A stretch of DNA of 64,000 nt, from NCBI GenBank assembly GCA_942493375.1, contig OW818698.1:1178001-1242000 (forward strand), given 5' to 3'. The stretch's first letter is position 1. The number at the start of each line of letters is the position of its first letter. The notes beneath the pieces are model-generated. The model was not told where the DNA came from. It saw only the letters and a list, made by a program, of their open reading frames with translations, and did not search any database. Source of the stretch: G942493375 sp942493375. Lineage in GTDB: Bacteria > Armatimonadota > UBA5829. This document shows positions 27,550 through 37,400 of the stretch, piece after piece. The translations under genes were made by a program, and so were the position numbers.

Positions 27550-27933
27550 ACTTAATATCTCCATTCTATCTATGCAAGGAGCACGGGTTCCTTGCGAACA
27601 GCTATTCGTGTCTCATCTTTATAACGACTATTTCAGATTTTGCCTGAAATACAATCCTTGTTTTCTATGTAATGAATCTATTATTATCCTGCAATGGAAT
27701 CATCAGAGACAATTTGGTGATTTTGCAACATTGAACAGTATAGTATTCGGAATATACCACTTCGCGGGTGCTATGTCAACCGTCATTTTACACATGTTTT
27801 ATATATTAATATATTTCATTCACACATCATGCATGATTGTATTTCGATACCGTAACGTCACCGAGTAGTCGCATGTGTTCAGTCATAAACAAATATACGA
27901 GGGGTGTGTTCGTACGGGTGTAGCGTAAAACAA
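27550..27933. other. Gene-free stretch with two small hairpins
   Basis: No gene is seen in these 384 bases. GCAAGGA-N8-TCCTTGC (27574-27595) would form a hairpin in the leader of the gene starting at 27549, and ATTTCAG-N7-CTGAAAT (27630-27650) lies further upstream. The part near 27780-27830 is AT-rich. A + strand open frame overlapping 26819-27868 is a shadow of the minus-strand gene. Confidence 0.5.
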
Positions 27934-28776
27934 CTATCCCTTGATCCCTGTCAGAGCTATGCCTTTTACGAACCAGTTTTGGGCGAAGATGAAGATGAGT
28001 ATGATCGGTATTACCATCACAACAGCCGCTGCCATCAGGAGCTGCCATTCCTGGCCGTGTTGACCTACAAACTGTTGGAGACCCAGGGAGAGGGTGTATT
28101 TGGTGTCATCGTTCAGATAGAGGAGAGGGCCGAGGAAGTCGTTCCAGGCGCCTATGAAGGTGAACAAGCCTACTGTAATCAGGGCTGGTTTGGAGAGGGG
28201 GAGTATTATCATCCGGTATATGGAGAACTCGGTGGCGCCATCCACTTTGGCTGCATCCGATAGCTCCTGAGGGATAGACATAAAGAACTGCCTCAGCAGG
28301 AATATATAGAACGCATTTCCCAGGAAGCACGGGACGATCAGAGGCTTATAGGAACCGATCCATCCCAGCCATCTGAAGATTGCAAAGACAGGGATCATAG
28401 TCACCTGCCCAGGCAGCATAAGGGTCGCCAGCACAAGAACAAACAACGCGTCTCTGCCGGGCCACTTGATCTTTGAGAAGCTGTAGGCAACCAGCGAGCA
28501 GCTTAGCACCGTCCCGATTACACTCGATACACATATAACAATTGTGTTCTTCATGTAGTGCAGGAACGGTATATATACCATAGCCTTCGGGTAGTTCTCC
28601 CAGACTATCGGGTGAGGAAACCAAACCGGGGGCATTGCGTGGACCTGCATGTCTGCTTTCAGGGAGGTAGCAACCAGCCAGTAGAACGGCAGCAGACACA
28701 GGAGTGACAGCGTACTGAGCACTATATGAGAGAGGATTGTCTGGTTCCTCTTTGAAGAGCTGTGACCTTTACTCAT
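27934..28776 (-). CDS. Carbohydrate ABC transporter permease, MalG type (CUT1)
   Basis: The inner-membrane permease of about 280 residues has six predicted helices and the cytoplasmic EAA loop ELSDAAKVDGATEFSIYRMIILPLS (shown here only to place it near residue 190), the contact site for the ATPase. The ATG at 28776 overlaps the end of the upstream permease gene by 8 bases and is preceded by GAGGG at proper spacing, so translation is probably coupled. The reading frame extends further upstream but that part lies wholly inside the neighbour and is rejected. It should form a heterodimer with the 28769-29704 product and import a sugar or oligosaccharide delivered by the 29704-30972 lipoprotein. 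Confidence 0.92.
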   Translation of the reverse strand: MSKGHSSSKRNQTILSHIVLSTLSLLCLLPFYWLVATSLKADMQVHAMPPVWFPHPIVWENYPKAMVYIPFLHYMKNTIVICVSSVIGTVLSCSLVAYSFSKIKWPGRDALFVLVLATLMLPGQVTMIPVFAIFRWLGWIGSYKPLIVPCFLGNAFYIFLLRQFFMSIPQELSDAAKVDGATEFSIYRMIILPLSKPALITVGLFTFIGAWNDFLGPLLYLNDDTKYTLSLGLQQFVGQHGQEWQLLMAAAVVMVIPIILIFIFAQNWFVKGIALTGIKG

Positions 28777-29704
28777 TTGAATGTCCCTCATAATAGACCC
28801 ATTTCGCGCTTGTTTTGAATACCAGCAGCGTGCAGACCAGCGTGATAGCGAACAGTATCCACGCCATCGCGGAAGCATAACCCATCTTCAGGTCAACAAA
28901 TGCACGGTTGAATAGATATAAAGCATAGAAAAGTGTTGAGTCCTGAGGGCCTCCGTTGGTCATAATATATACCTGCGTAAAGTATTGAAAACTGCCGATC
29001 AGGCCCATTATCAGGTTGAAGAAGATTATAGGAGAGAGCATGGGCAGAGTGACGTGGCGCAGTTTGTGATAGGAGTTAGCGCCGTCCAGTTCTGCTGCTT
29101 CATAAAGGTGATCGGGGATATTTTGTAAGCCTGCAAGGTAAATAATCGAAGATCCACCGATACCCCAGAGTCCCATCATAATGAGAGCAGGTTTGGACCA
29201 TGCGGGATCGTTCAACCAGCCAGGTCCGGCTATTCCAAACTTCGCCAGCAGCACGTTGACCAGCCCGATATCGGTATTCAACAACCACATCCAGAGTGTC
29301 GCCAATGCAACCGCCGGAACCAGGGTCGGGATATAAAAAATCGCCCGGTAGATGGATATGCCTTTTACTTTGATGTTGAGCAACAGGGAAAGTGCCAAGC
29401 TCAAGACCAGCCCAATCGGCAGTCCGAAGATCACCATATACATTGTGTTCCAGAGCGAACGCATGAAGATTACATCATCTGTAAGCAGCCTGGAGTAGTT
29501 CTTGATCCCGATCCAATGAGGAGGTGTCAGGATATCATACCTGCAAAAGCTGTAGTACAGCGATGCTGAAATAGCGTAAACCGTGAATACGATAAACCCT
29601 ATTATCCAGGGAGACGCGAACAACAGGCCATTGAACAGGTCCCGCCAGGCAGCCCTTGACCTTTTGGGACGCTGCAGGCTCTTATCGATGAATTGCTTAG
29701 CCAT
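28769..29704 (-). CDS. Carbohydrate ABC transporter permease, MalF/UgpA type (CUT1)
   Basis: The 311-residue protein has six transmembrane segments and the EAA motif LYEAAELDGANSYHKLRHVT near residue 205. Its ATG shares one base with the TGA stop of the upstream binding-protein gene, indicating tight translational coupling in the order binding protein, MalF-type, MalG-type. The N-terminal basic region (KSLQRPKRSRAAW) is typical for the cytoplasmic start of this permease class. No ATPase gene is in the operon; CUT1 systems often share one MsmK-type ATPase encoded elsewhere. Confidence 0.93.
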   Translation of the reverse strand: MAKQFIDKSLQRPKRSRAAWRDLFNGLLFASPWIIGFIVFTVYAISASLYYSFCRYDILTPPHWIGIKNYSRLLTDDVIFMRSLWNTMYMVIFGLPIGLVLSLALSLLLNIKVKGISIYRAIFYIPTLVPAVALATLWMWLLNTDIGLVNVLLAKFGIAGPGWLNDPAWSKPALIMMGLWGIGGSSIIYLAGLQNIPDHLYEAAELDGANSYHKLRHVTLPMLSPIIFFNLIMGLIGSFQYFTQVYIMTNGGPQDSTLFYALYLFNRAFVDLKMGYASAMAWILFAITLVCTLLVFKTSAKWVYYEGHSNE

Positions 29705-30972
29705 CAGAGGGCCTCCGTTGCGTCGGTCATTTCTTGTTCCATTATCTTCTGGACGTCATCCAGCATCTTCTTCGGGTCTCGTCCACCGAGGACTGCGAAA
29801 TCCTCTGCCCGGACAATCTGGTCCATGTAGGTCCGCCAAACCGGCATCTGAGGAGGTCCAAACGCGTTTTCACTGGAGACTAGATTTCCTGCGAATGCAA
29901 ACAGAGGGCTCTTGGTAAAGCGTGGTGACCCGGCAACAGCTTTCAGAGGAGGAACATTGCCAATACCTTTGCAGAAATCACTCACAGCCTCCGGTCCGCA
30001 TATCCAGTTCAGGAACTCCCAGGCCTCTTTCTTATTCTTGCAGTCAGAGGGGATCACAAACACGCTGCCACCAAGGGACATAGTCTTAGGCCTGCCACCC
30101 GGAGGATACGGCAGCGGGAAGTAGCCCCAGTCAAGGTCCTTTGCATAACGCTTGGTAAACTGCTCTACCCACTCTCCACACTGCCACATACCTATCTTAC
30201 CGACAAAGAACGGACCGCTGACGCTCTCAGCACTGCCAAACGTAGACTCAAACCCTTGCATCTTCCGGATGTCATACTTCTTCGCATAGGATTTCATCCA
30301 CTGCAGAGCTGCGACATTGTGAGGATCGTTTGCTGTGACCTTCCCGGTCTTCTGGTCATACCATTTGCCGCCGAAAACATATGCCCAAGTAGCCAGGCCC
30401 GAAGGCCGGAAACCGTACCGTATAAACCGATGGTTAGCGTCATACTTTGTGCATTTAGCTGCTGCATCATCCAGCTCAGCAATCGTCCGGGGAATATGGG
30501 TAATCCCGACCTCTTTGAATATTTTCTTGTTGTAAGCAATGAATGTGGCGTTGGTAGTTGCAGCCATCCCGTAGGTGTGACCTTTATACTGGAGCATATT
30601 CCAGACACCTGGGGACCACTCATCGGGTTTTCGTTTTGAAGCTGCCAGGTAGGAGTCCAGAGGAGTCAGCGCACCTCTCATCGCATATCCAGCAAGTTGC
30701 TCAGCCCAGACAGCTGAAAGTACATCCGGAGTGTCTCCACCTGCAAATGCTATGGTAACTTTCTGATAGGAACCAAACACTGAGAGGATCTTGACGTGGA
30801 TATTCTTATGCCGGGCGTTGAAACGGTCTACGAGCCCCTTTTGAATCTCAAACTCGTGCCCGCTCCAACCGGTCCAATACGTAATCTCCACAGGCGCTTT
30901 TTCCTGATGCCCCGAGCACCCGGATAGCGCCACTATTATTAAGAACAAGAGGATATATCGAGAGTATCTCAT
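29704..30972 (-). CDS. Sugar-binding lipoprotein of ABC transporter (solute-binding protein family 1)
   Basis: The 422 residues start with a lipoprotein signal peptide with lipobox LSGC (Cys near residue 19), so the mature protein is tethered to the membrane outside the cytoplasm. EITYWTGWSGHEFE and the GDTPDVLSAVWAEQLAGYA strand-loop are typical of family 1 (MalE/UgpB-like) binding proteins. It captures a mono- or oligosaccharide for the two permeases coded directly downstream, with which it overlaps by one base. The substrate cannot be told. It is transcribed away from the DUF1257-like gene, and the 139 bases between probably hold both promoters. Confidence 0.93.
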   Translation of the reverse strand: MRYSRYILLFLIIVALSGCSGHQEKAPVEITYWTGWSGHEFEIQKGLVDRFNARHKNIHVKILSVFGSYQKVTIAFAGGDTPDVLSAVWAEQLAGYAMRGALTPLDSYLAASKRKPDEWSPGVWNMLQYKGHTYGMAATTNATFIAYNKKIFKEVGITHIPRTIAELDDAAAKCTKYDANHRFIRYGFRPSGLATWAYVFGGKWYDQKTGKVTANDPHNVAALQWMKSYAKKYDIRKMQGFESTFGSAESVSGPFFVGKIGMWQCGEWVEQFTKRYAKDLDWGYFPLPYPPGGRPKTMSLGGSVFVIPSDCKNKKEAWEFLNWICGPEAVSDFCKGIGNVPPLKAVAGSPRFTKSPLFAFAGNLVSSENAFGPPQMPVWRTYMDQIVRAEDFAVLGGRDPKKMLDDVQKIMEQEMTDATEAL

Positions 30973-31111
30973 ACTGCCTCAAATACATAGATCATTATGC
31001 ATATGCCAAATCTTGTATTATTATAGAGTGGTTCTCCAAATTACGCACGCGGCTGTTTGGAAGAATACCACACATTGCTCATTATCACAGCATCCGGACA
31101 GGAGTTGAGTT

Positions 31112-31519
31112 ATGTCGCATTTCACAACCATCAGGACAAAGTTTGTTGATGTGAAAACACTTGTAAAGGCGCTTGCAATGGTTGGATTCGTTAATGTTGA
31201 GGTACACGCAGAAGCTCAGAACTTGTATGGATATAAGGGTGATAAGCGTCCACAAACGGCTGAAGTCATCATCAGACGCCGTTACGTGGGCAAAATAAGT
31301 AATGACATTGGATTCAAAAGGATTTCCGATGGCTCATTCGATACTATTATCTCTGACTATGATCGTCAGAAGTATGACGCAAAATGGCTTGGTAAACTCT
31401 GCCAGCATTACGCCTGCATCGTTGCAAAGGAGAAGCTTATTTCCCAAGGATTTGCAATTGTAGAGGAGAACTTCGGTAAAGACAAAGCAATACACATCAC
31501 AATGCGCAGAATTGCTTGA
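31112..31519 (+). CDS. DUF1257 (Ycf35-like) protein
   Basis: The 135 residues begin with MSHFTTIRTKFVDVKTLVKAL, continue with a basic AEVIIRRRY strand and DIGFKRISDGSFDTIIS, and end with a helix-strand unit, KEKLISQGFAIVEE. This is the pattern of DUF1257/Ycf35, found in cyanobacteria, plastids and some other phyla. No biochemical role is known. In cyanobacteria it often neighbours a ferredoxin and an AAA+ ATPase; neither is adjacent here, although a ferredoxin-nitroreductase lies 2 kb downstream. CAGGAG precedes the ATG by 7-8 bases. The next gene follows after 12 bases, so they are probably co-transcribed. Confidence 0.75.
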   Translation: MSHFTTIRTKFVDVKTLVKALAMVGFVNVEVHAEAQNLYGYKGDKRPQTAEVIIRRRYVGKISNDIGFKRISDGSFDTIISDYDRQKYDAKWLGKLCQHYACIVAKEKLISQGFAIVEENFGKDKAIHITMRRIA

Positions 31520-31531
31520 GGGGGCAGCACA

Positions 31532-31885
31532 ATGGGCAGTATCATTATTACTGAACAACAGAAGAGAATATGCAACAAATACGGTGCACCCTTTGTTGAA
31601 TGCTCAGAGGTCCTGAGAGTTGGAATTGCCCGGAATGTTAAAACAGGACTGATTCCGATTAATGGTATGAGAAGCCCTGTTGAAGGAAACATGACTGGAT
31701 GGTTCATATGGGCTGGCGAAGTATTTTCTGAGGATGAAGATTTTTTTGTCCCGCTCTGCGTTGAGCATCTGACTGAGTGGTGTCCGGCTGTGCTACCTTA
31801 TCTAGGTCTTGCACCCGGGTGGCGATTTCTTATTGCAGGTGAATATGAAGATGTTTGGCAGGATGACTCACTCCTGGATACCTGA
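31532..31885 (+). CDS. Imm33/DUF2185-like small protein
   Basis: The 117-residue cytoplasmic protein ends with PLCVEHLTEWCPAVLPYLGL and PGWRFLIAGEYEDVWQD. The pattern of GW-I-W-GE, PL-EHL, P-LPYL-L, GWRFL and W-D resembles Imm33/DUF2185 proteins, annotated as immunity proteins of polymorphic toxin systems. No toxin gene is visible next to it, so it may be an orphan immunity gene or serve another role. GAGGGGG lies 8 bases upstream of the ATG. It follows the DUF1257-like gene by 12 bases and precedes the GH4 gene by 38 bases. Confidence 0.6.
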   Translation: MGSIIITEQQKRICNKYGAPFVECSEVLRVGIARNVKTGLIPINGMRSPVEGNMTGWFIWAGEVFSEDEDFFVPLCVEHLTEWCPAVLPYLGLAPGWRFLIAGEYEDVWQDDSLLDT

Positions 31886-31923
31886 TTAAGATCGATTGAA
31901 ATAGCAATACAAGGAGTAACATA

Positions 31924-33318
31924 TTGAAAGCAACTTTTGTTGGTGGCGGGGCTCATCGGTTGATGGCTATATTGCGTGGAGCGATGGCTTCACCTGGTGT
32001 TTTTGATGGAGGAGAGATCAATCTGTATGACCTGGACACTCATCGATCCGAAGTTATGGGGAAGATGCTGATGAAGTCTCCGGAATACAGGCGATGCGGA
32101 TGCAAGATCACTTGGGGGACGAGTCTGGATGAGGCTCTGGAAGGCGCGGATGTGGTCGGTATTATCCTGATGTCCGGGTCGCAGAGGACGTTTGGGCTTG
32201 GGAACTCCGCCAGCCAGCGCCACAATTACATGAGCTCAGATAATGTCTCACCAAACGGCGCTCTGCTGGCAGTTAAGGGTGGACTGATCATTCTGGATGT
32301 AGCCAGGCGGATGGAGCGGGTCTGTCCGGATGCACTGCTGCTGGATTTCGCCAACCCGGTGCCGGTGATGAGCGGGATAGCTAATAATCACACAAAAATC
32401 CAAGCGCTGGGTGTTTGCCAGGGGTTTATGAACCACCAGTGGGACCTTTCACGGATTTTCGGGTTCGATCAGCAGGAGACTGATCTGGATGTCGATGTGG
32501 CTGGCGTCAACCACATCAGCTTCATCCTCAATGGACGCTGGAAGGGTGGCGACCTCTTTGAGCAGCTTGATGCAAGACTGGCGCAGCCGGACTGGGCCCC
32601 TGCCCTGCTCAATTCATGGTGGACAGAGAGGATGCGACAAAGCATTACTGCAGGCATACAGAGACTTGCTGACATCTATCGACAGCTTGGAGTCCTGATC
32701 TTCTCAACTGAGGGGGATGGGCTTTCGCATATGTTTTATGATGAAGCGCTGGAAGAAGATCTTAAGAAACCGATTCTATCTGCTGCTGAGATCGACCTGG
32801 AAGTTGAGAAAGGCAAGATAGCTCGTGCAGCAGAGAACAAGAGCTTTGAGGACTGGCTGGGCAAGGACCTGGACGATGCTTTCTGGGAGACTCACTGGGA
32901 GCAGGACCTGCGGTTCAAGCGAGAGGATGAGGACATATTTACCCAGATCCTCAAATCCGTAGGCACCGGAAATGAGACAAAGATCGTCGCAAGCCGACCT
33001 AACTACGGGGCAGTGGAGGGTGTAAAAGAGCGGAACCTGCTAGAGTATTCGATCGTAGTAAAAGGAAAGAGCGTAACGCCTGCCGGTCACTATTCAATTC
33101 CTGACGTAGTAGGCGGTTTGGTAAGTGGGTTATCTGCACACCAGACAATGCTGGCAGATGCCATTGCCACCGATGACCCCAAGCTGCTTGCTCAAGCAAT
33201 GCTGGCATATCCTGTCAGGCCTTACTCGAAAGATTTGCGAGACCTGACCAGAGAACTGATTGAGATCAATATAGATGAGATATCGCCGGCACTGCGAAGG
33301 GCTGTGGAGTTTTTGTAA
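31924..33318 (+). CDS. GH4-family glycosidase (NAD- and metal-dependent alpha-galactosidase or phospho-glycosidase-like)
   Basis: The start is TTG: AAGGAG lies 7 bases upstream and the protein begins directly with the NAD-binding KATFVGGGAHR. GH4 hallmarks are all visible: the acidic end of the second strand (INLYDLDTHR), DFANPVPVM (near residue 140), CQGFMNHQ with the metal-binding Cys and His (near 165) and GVNHISF (near 195). The 464 residues are normal length. GH4 enzymes oxidise the substrate at C3 and eliminate the aglycone, acting inside the cell on alpha- or beta-glycosides, often phosphorylated. Linkage cannot be told. It complements the GH36 alpha-galactosidase and the transporters of this window. 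Confidence 0.88.
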   Translation: MKATFVGGGAHRLMAILRGAMASPGVFDGGEINLYDLDTHRSEVMGKMLMKSPEYRRCGCKITWGTSLDEALEGADVVGIILMSGSQRTFGLGNSASQRHNYMSSDNVSPNGALLAVKGGLIILDVARRMERVCPDALLLDFANPVPVMSGIANNHTKIQALGVCQGFMNHQWDLSRIFGFDQQETDLDVDVAGVNHISFILNGRWKGGDLFEQLDARLAQPDWAPALLNSWWTERMRQSITAGIQRLADIYRQLGVLIFSTEGDGLSHMFYDEALEEDLKKPILSAAEIDLEVEKGKIARAAENKSFEDWLGKDLDDAFWETHWEQDLRFKREDEDIFTQILKSVGTGNETKIVASRPNYGAVEGVKERNLLEYSIVVKGKSVTPAGHYSIPDVVGGLVSGLSAHQTMLADAIATDDPKLLAQAMLAYPVRPYSKDLRDLTRELIEINIDEISPALRRAVEFL

Positions 33319-33326
33319 TTCCAAAA

Positions 33327-33443
33327 TCGTGTCATTCTGAACGCAGTGAAGAATCTGCTTTAAAACTGACAACTAACTGGAAAAAAAGCAGATCCTTCGT
33401 CCCTCAGGATGACAGATTCTTCACTGCGTTCAGAATGACACGA
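33327..33443. repeat. 31-bp perfect inverted repeat enclosing a second repeat arm
   Basis: Arms 33327-33357 and 33413-33443 are perfect inverted copies (core GTCATTCTGAACGCAGTGAA). Between them lies one arm of the other repeat family (AAGCAGATCC...CTCAGGATGAC, 33387-33412), with a single change (GTCCC for GTTCC). The region separates the GH4 and nitroreductase genes. It appears to be a nested or recombined palindrome. Confidence 0.85.
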
Positions 33444-33488
33444 TCACCGTAATATTGAGCTTTTACGATTATACCCATGGAGGTTTTT

Positions 33489-34319
33489 ATGCTTCAGTTT
33501 AAAGTAGATCAGGATTTGTGCAATAAGTGTGGGTTGTGTGTTAGTGATTGCGTTACCCGGATCATATCGAAAGAGGAGAACGGGGTTCCGTTTATTCCTG
33601 AAGAGAAGGAGGAGAACTGCCTGGAGTGTCAGCACTGCCTGGCGGTCTGTCCTGTGGGGGCTGTTTCGATATTTGGCAAGGAGGCATCGCACAGCATTCC
33701 GCTGGCTGATGACAGTTTTCCTGGTTTTGACAAGGTAGTGAACCTTGTCCGCGGACGCCGGAGTGTGAGACACTATCAGAATGAAAACGTAGACCCGGAT
33801 TTGCTCAACGAGATATTCGCAGCCCTTGCCAATTCACCCACTGGTGTTAATGCGATGGAGCTGACATACAATGTGATAGATGATAAGGATGTTATGCACC
33901 GGTTTAAGGAGCAGGTGATGGACCTGTTCGTTGAAGCGGATAAATCCGGAAAGTTGGAGAAACTTAGTCCGCGTTTCCATCAGATGGCGATTATGCCTCG
34001 TGATATTTTGTCTGCCAACCTGTTCCGGAATGCTCACCATGCACTTATAGTATCTGCTGCTCCGGATGCACCTTGCCCGCGTGAAGATATTGCTCTGACC
34101 CTGGCATATTTTGAAGTCCTTGCCCAGAGCGCGGGACTTGGGACTGTGTGGTGGGGATATTTGTCAGCCATGACCAGCGTGCTGCCTGAGATCAAGACTA
34201 TTCTTGGAATCCCGGAAGACCACCTGTTCTATTCAATGCTGTTCGGAGTTCCATCAATCAAATTTGCTCGAACAGTGCAGAGGGATAGCGGGGCTGTGGT
34301 TCGAAGGATTAGTCTTTAG
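33489..34319 (+). CDS. Ferredoxin-nitroreductase fusion protein
   Basis: Residues 1-60 form a two-cluster [4Fe-4S] ferredoxin domain with CNKCGLCVSDC (Cys 11, 14, 17, 21) and CLECQHCLAVC (Cys 44, 47, 50, 54). From about residue 80 a flavin-dependent nitroreductase domain follows: RGRRSVRHYQ supplies the FMN phosphate-binding Arg/Ser, and SPTGVNAM and AQSAGLGTVWWG are conserved blocks. The protein would pass electrons from a ferredoxin-like chain to FMN to reduce an unknown substrate in the cytoplasm. ATG 33489 is chosen because GGAGG lies 5 bases upstream; the ATG at 33477 overlaps that site. 276 residues is usual for such fusions. Confidence 0.9.
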   Translation: MLQFKVDQDLCNKCGLCVSDCVTRIISKEENGVPFIPEEKEENCLECQHCLAVCPVGAVSIFGKEASHSIPLADDSFPGFDKVVNLVRGRRSVRHYQNENVDPDLLNEIFAALANSPTGVNAMELTYNVIDDKDVMHRFKEQVMDLFVEADKSGKLEKLSPRFHQMAIMPRDILSANLFRNAHHALIVSAAPDAPCPREDIALTLAYFEVLAQSAGLGTVWWGYLSAMTSVLPEIKTILGIPEDHLFYSMLFGVPSIKFARTVQRDSGAVVRRISL

Positions 34320-34322
34320 AAT

Positions 34323-34393
34323 CTGCTGTGGTGCGATCTATAATTGCACCACAGCAGGTGGATGTTACCGTTGGAGGCCGCGGAGGGCCTCCA
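34323..34393. terminator. Two hairpins between convergent genes
   Basis: CTGCTGTGGTGC (34323-34334) pairs perfectly with GCACCACAGCAG (34346-34357), directly after the stop of the nitroreductase gene. A second stem, TGGAGGCC (34372-34379) with GGCCTCCA (34386-34393), lies just beyond the end of the minus-strand GH106-like gene. Together they probably separate transcription of the converging genes. T-runs are poor. Confidence 0.55.
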
Positions 34394-34400
34394 CTACGGA

Positions 34401-37400
34401 TTAGTTTAGCTGCACTCGCTGACCAGGACGGAGCACTACAGGGCCGATCAGGCCTGAGGGTAGCAACTCATCGTTCTTTGTCCATAAACGCCATGAGGTA
34501 AAGCTGATTCTGCCGGTCGGGCTTGGAGCGGTGCTGTTCACCCAATCGGGCCATTTTACCAGGGTGCCATCGCTACGCCTTTCGCTATCTTCGGGGAGGA
34601 ATTCGTCCCCTATCTGGCGATTTGGCCAGAGGTTTGTAACCCGCACTTCGACGTTGTTTGAGCCCTGACGCAACCAGCGAGTGACATCGTAACGGTAGGG
34701 ATATTTCCACAATGTAGTCACTTTATTACCATTGACTGTTACTTCGGCGATTACTTTGACATCTCCGAGATCGAGCATCCAGCTTCTGTCAGAGGCAAGA
34801 TCAGTTGGGTTCATTGATATTTTTATTCGGTAGGTTGCACTGCCGGAGTAGTATTTGACGCCTGGGTCTTTGTTTACACTTAGTGACTGCAGCATGGGCA
34901 TTTGAATGGACTTCGGCGCGCCTTTGCCGGGCTGGAACTGCACGGTGAACGGGCCTTTGAATGTCTTCTCAGCCGGTAAAGCTGTTACATTCTTAACGAA
35001 GTGCTGACAGTTTGTCGTTGTAAGCTCGTATTTTCCGGGACTCCAAACAGTGAGTAGTGCTTTGTGGGCATCGATTGATTGTATGGATGGGCCGTCAACA
35101 GGGACGAAATCGACATCGCTGAGATCAATTGTCTCCGGGTCTGTGCCGGTCACCAGATATTGCCGGCCTTTATGGCTCATTTTTATCTCTGCAGTTTTGA
35201 TAACAAAGACAGCCGGATCGAAGTCTTTTGCCAGGTCAGCGACTTTAAAGCGCTCTATGCCGCGTGCCAAGATCGATTTAACTATATCGATAGCATTAAC
35301 CGTGCGTTTGGGATCGGACAATACACCATACCGGGCTGAGATAACCTGAAGCTGAGATGAGGGTGGACTTATCTTTGGTTTATCAATTGAAAAGACGAGT
35401 GATCCGTTCCGCTTCAGGGAAGTAACACACAGAGCAGGCTGGGTGGTCTTTCGGAACACAACGAAGACAGATTCCTGAGGCATCAGTGTCAGGCGGACTT
35501 TGGTGGTTTTCTCATTGCTGGTAAACACCGGAGCAGGCTCTATTGAACCACTTTCAGGATGCCACAGCTCGGGAGTTAAGCCCTTTACCCGAAACGCCAC
35601 ATATGCTTCCACTGCACGCTTCGCGGGATTGGCTACAAAGTAAAGGTCTCCATCGCTGATCCGCCGGTGGATCCAGTTCAGATGAATACCACTGACCCTG
35701 GCGCAGTCCGGCACAACTCCAATCGACTTCAGCGCTGCTTCTACTGTCATTCCATGCAAAACGCGGCCGGTACCGGGCTTTGTGGATATAGAAGCTAGCT
35801 CAGTTTCTATAGACTTTAACTTTGCATTGCTCGTTGGATAGTAGCTCAGCCCGAATGTCTGTTTTGGCAGGTTGCCTAAAACTACACCACCATTCTTGAC
35901 CAGATCACGTATCTTACCAAGCAGCGCAATGGTCATGCGGTCGGTATCCGGCAGGACCATTAAGCGGTAACTCATACCACTGGGCAATACGAACTTTCCG
36001 TTCTTAACGGTCATAGATTTGATGACGATTTCGGGGCTGACGCTGTCGTAGTTGTATCCATCCAGCTGATGAGACTGGAAACCCATGAACGGTGTCTCAG
36101 GCAATAGATAGCAGACGTCCGCAACATACTGTCCCATCCGGAGCATTGACTGGCACCTGGCAAGGTATTTGTGCCACGGAATGCTCTGCTGCCACCATGT
36201 CTGGGTGCGTTCATAGTGAAGTCCCCAGGGTCCCATGGTCATGCCGGGTGCACGGTTGGTCCAGGGTTGCATCGCGTATCTGTGAAAGACAAATCGATTG
36301 ATACCCTCACAGAACGCAAGGTCACCCAGCGCTTTGATACTCCCGGGATACTGCAGCCAGCGCTCGTTGTTGTCGGATGTAAACGACTCAGCACCGATGA
36401 TACGCTTACCGGAGATGTGACCGGCTGATGCCATACCCCGGCAGGTCTCTATTGCTCCCCCACCCGTCCAAAACTCAGCCATCGGTTCATCAGCTACCTG
36501 TCCATATGGCAAATAATCACAGGGGCTGCCGTAAGCTTCTATAGAAAACCGGAGTCCGCTCTGATTGGCTAACTTGCGGATTCGAGCAGCATATTTGTTC
36601 ACTACACCGTATGAGATAGTCGAACGCAGGTCCCAGTAGAACCGCTCAGTCTCTTCACCGCTGTTTACAACATAACCGGCAAATGCAGGCAGAAAACTTC
36701 GCAGGTTGTATCCTGAGTGGTTCAGAAACAGGTCGGGCATTTTCTCCGTCCAGTTCTGCGAACCTACTTCCCAGCTGTCTACATGGGTTGCAACAAGGCT
36801 TTTACCGACATACTGCCGGTTGCCTGCTATAAGCTTGCCCATCATTCCGTTCCAGTTGGCATCCGCGCCTTCGGTGCTCAGTTTGTCGCATTCAAGACCG
36901 GTGCCTGAAGCTGGAGCTGGTCTGTTCACTGCCCCTGTGCAGGTGTAACCAAACCGCATCACTGTCCAGGTGCCTTTTGGGGCTTTCCATTTAAGCTTAC
37001 CGGTGGCGTCCATCAAGTCTTTGAGATAGATAATACTGCCGGATTTTATTATACTGTCCTCCGGCACGGTTCCAATACCTGGATCAGGACCGTAGGGGAG
37101 ATATGCTGCTTTCACATCTGTATTGGGCACCCGGTAGCTGCCCCGTTTTGGAAAGGCCATCACGGTTATGTCTTTGTAGAATCCTCGAACGGTCTCAGGC
37201 TGGGGAAGCTGCAGGTTGACTTCTTGACCGCCATCGATAGTGGTCTCGGTGAAGACAACCTTTTTCATCGATTTATCAGGAGTGACCCATGGCCCCCCGC
37301 TGCCGTTCCAGCCTGCATCGTTGTTCATGTTGACTTCGATACCAAGCCGGGCTGCTTCTTTCAACATGACACTAAAAAGTTGCTGCCAACGCGTGCCCAT

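Noticed and set aside
26819..27868. 349-codon open frame on the plus strand
   Set aside because: It is mostly antisense to the exported protein gene 25072-27549 and its peptide is Ser/Leu-rich without motifs; the minus-strand gene has signal peptide, ribosome binding site and terminator.
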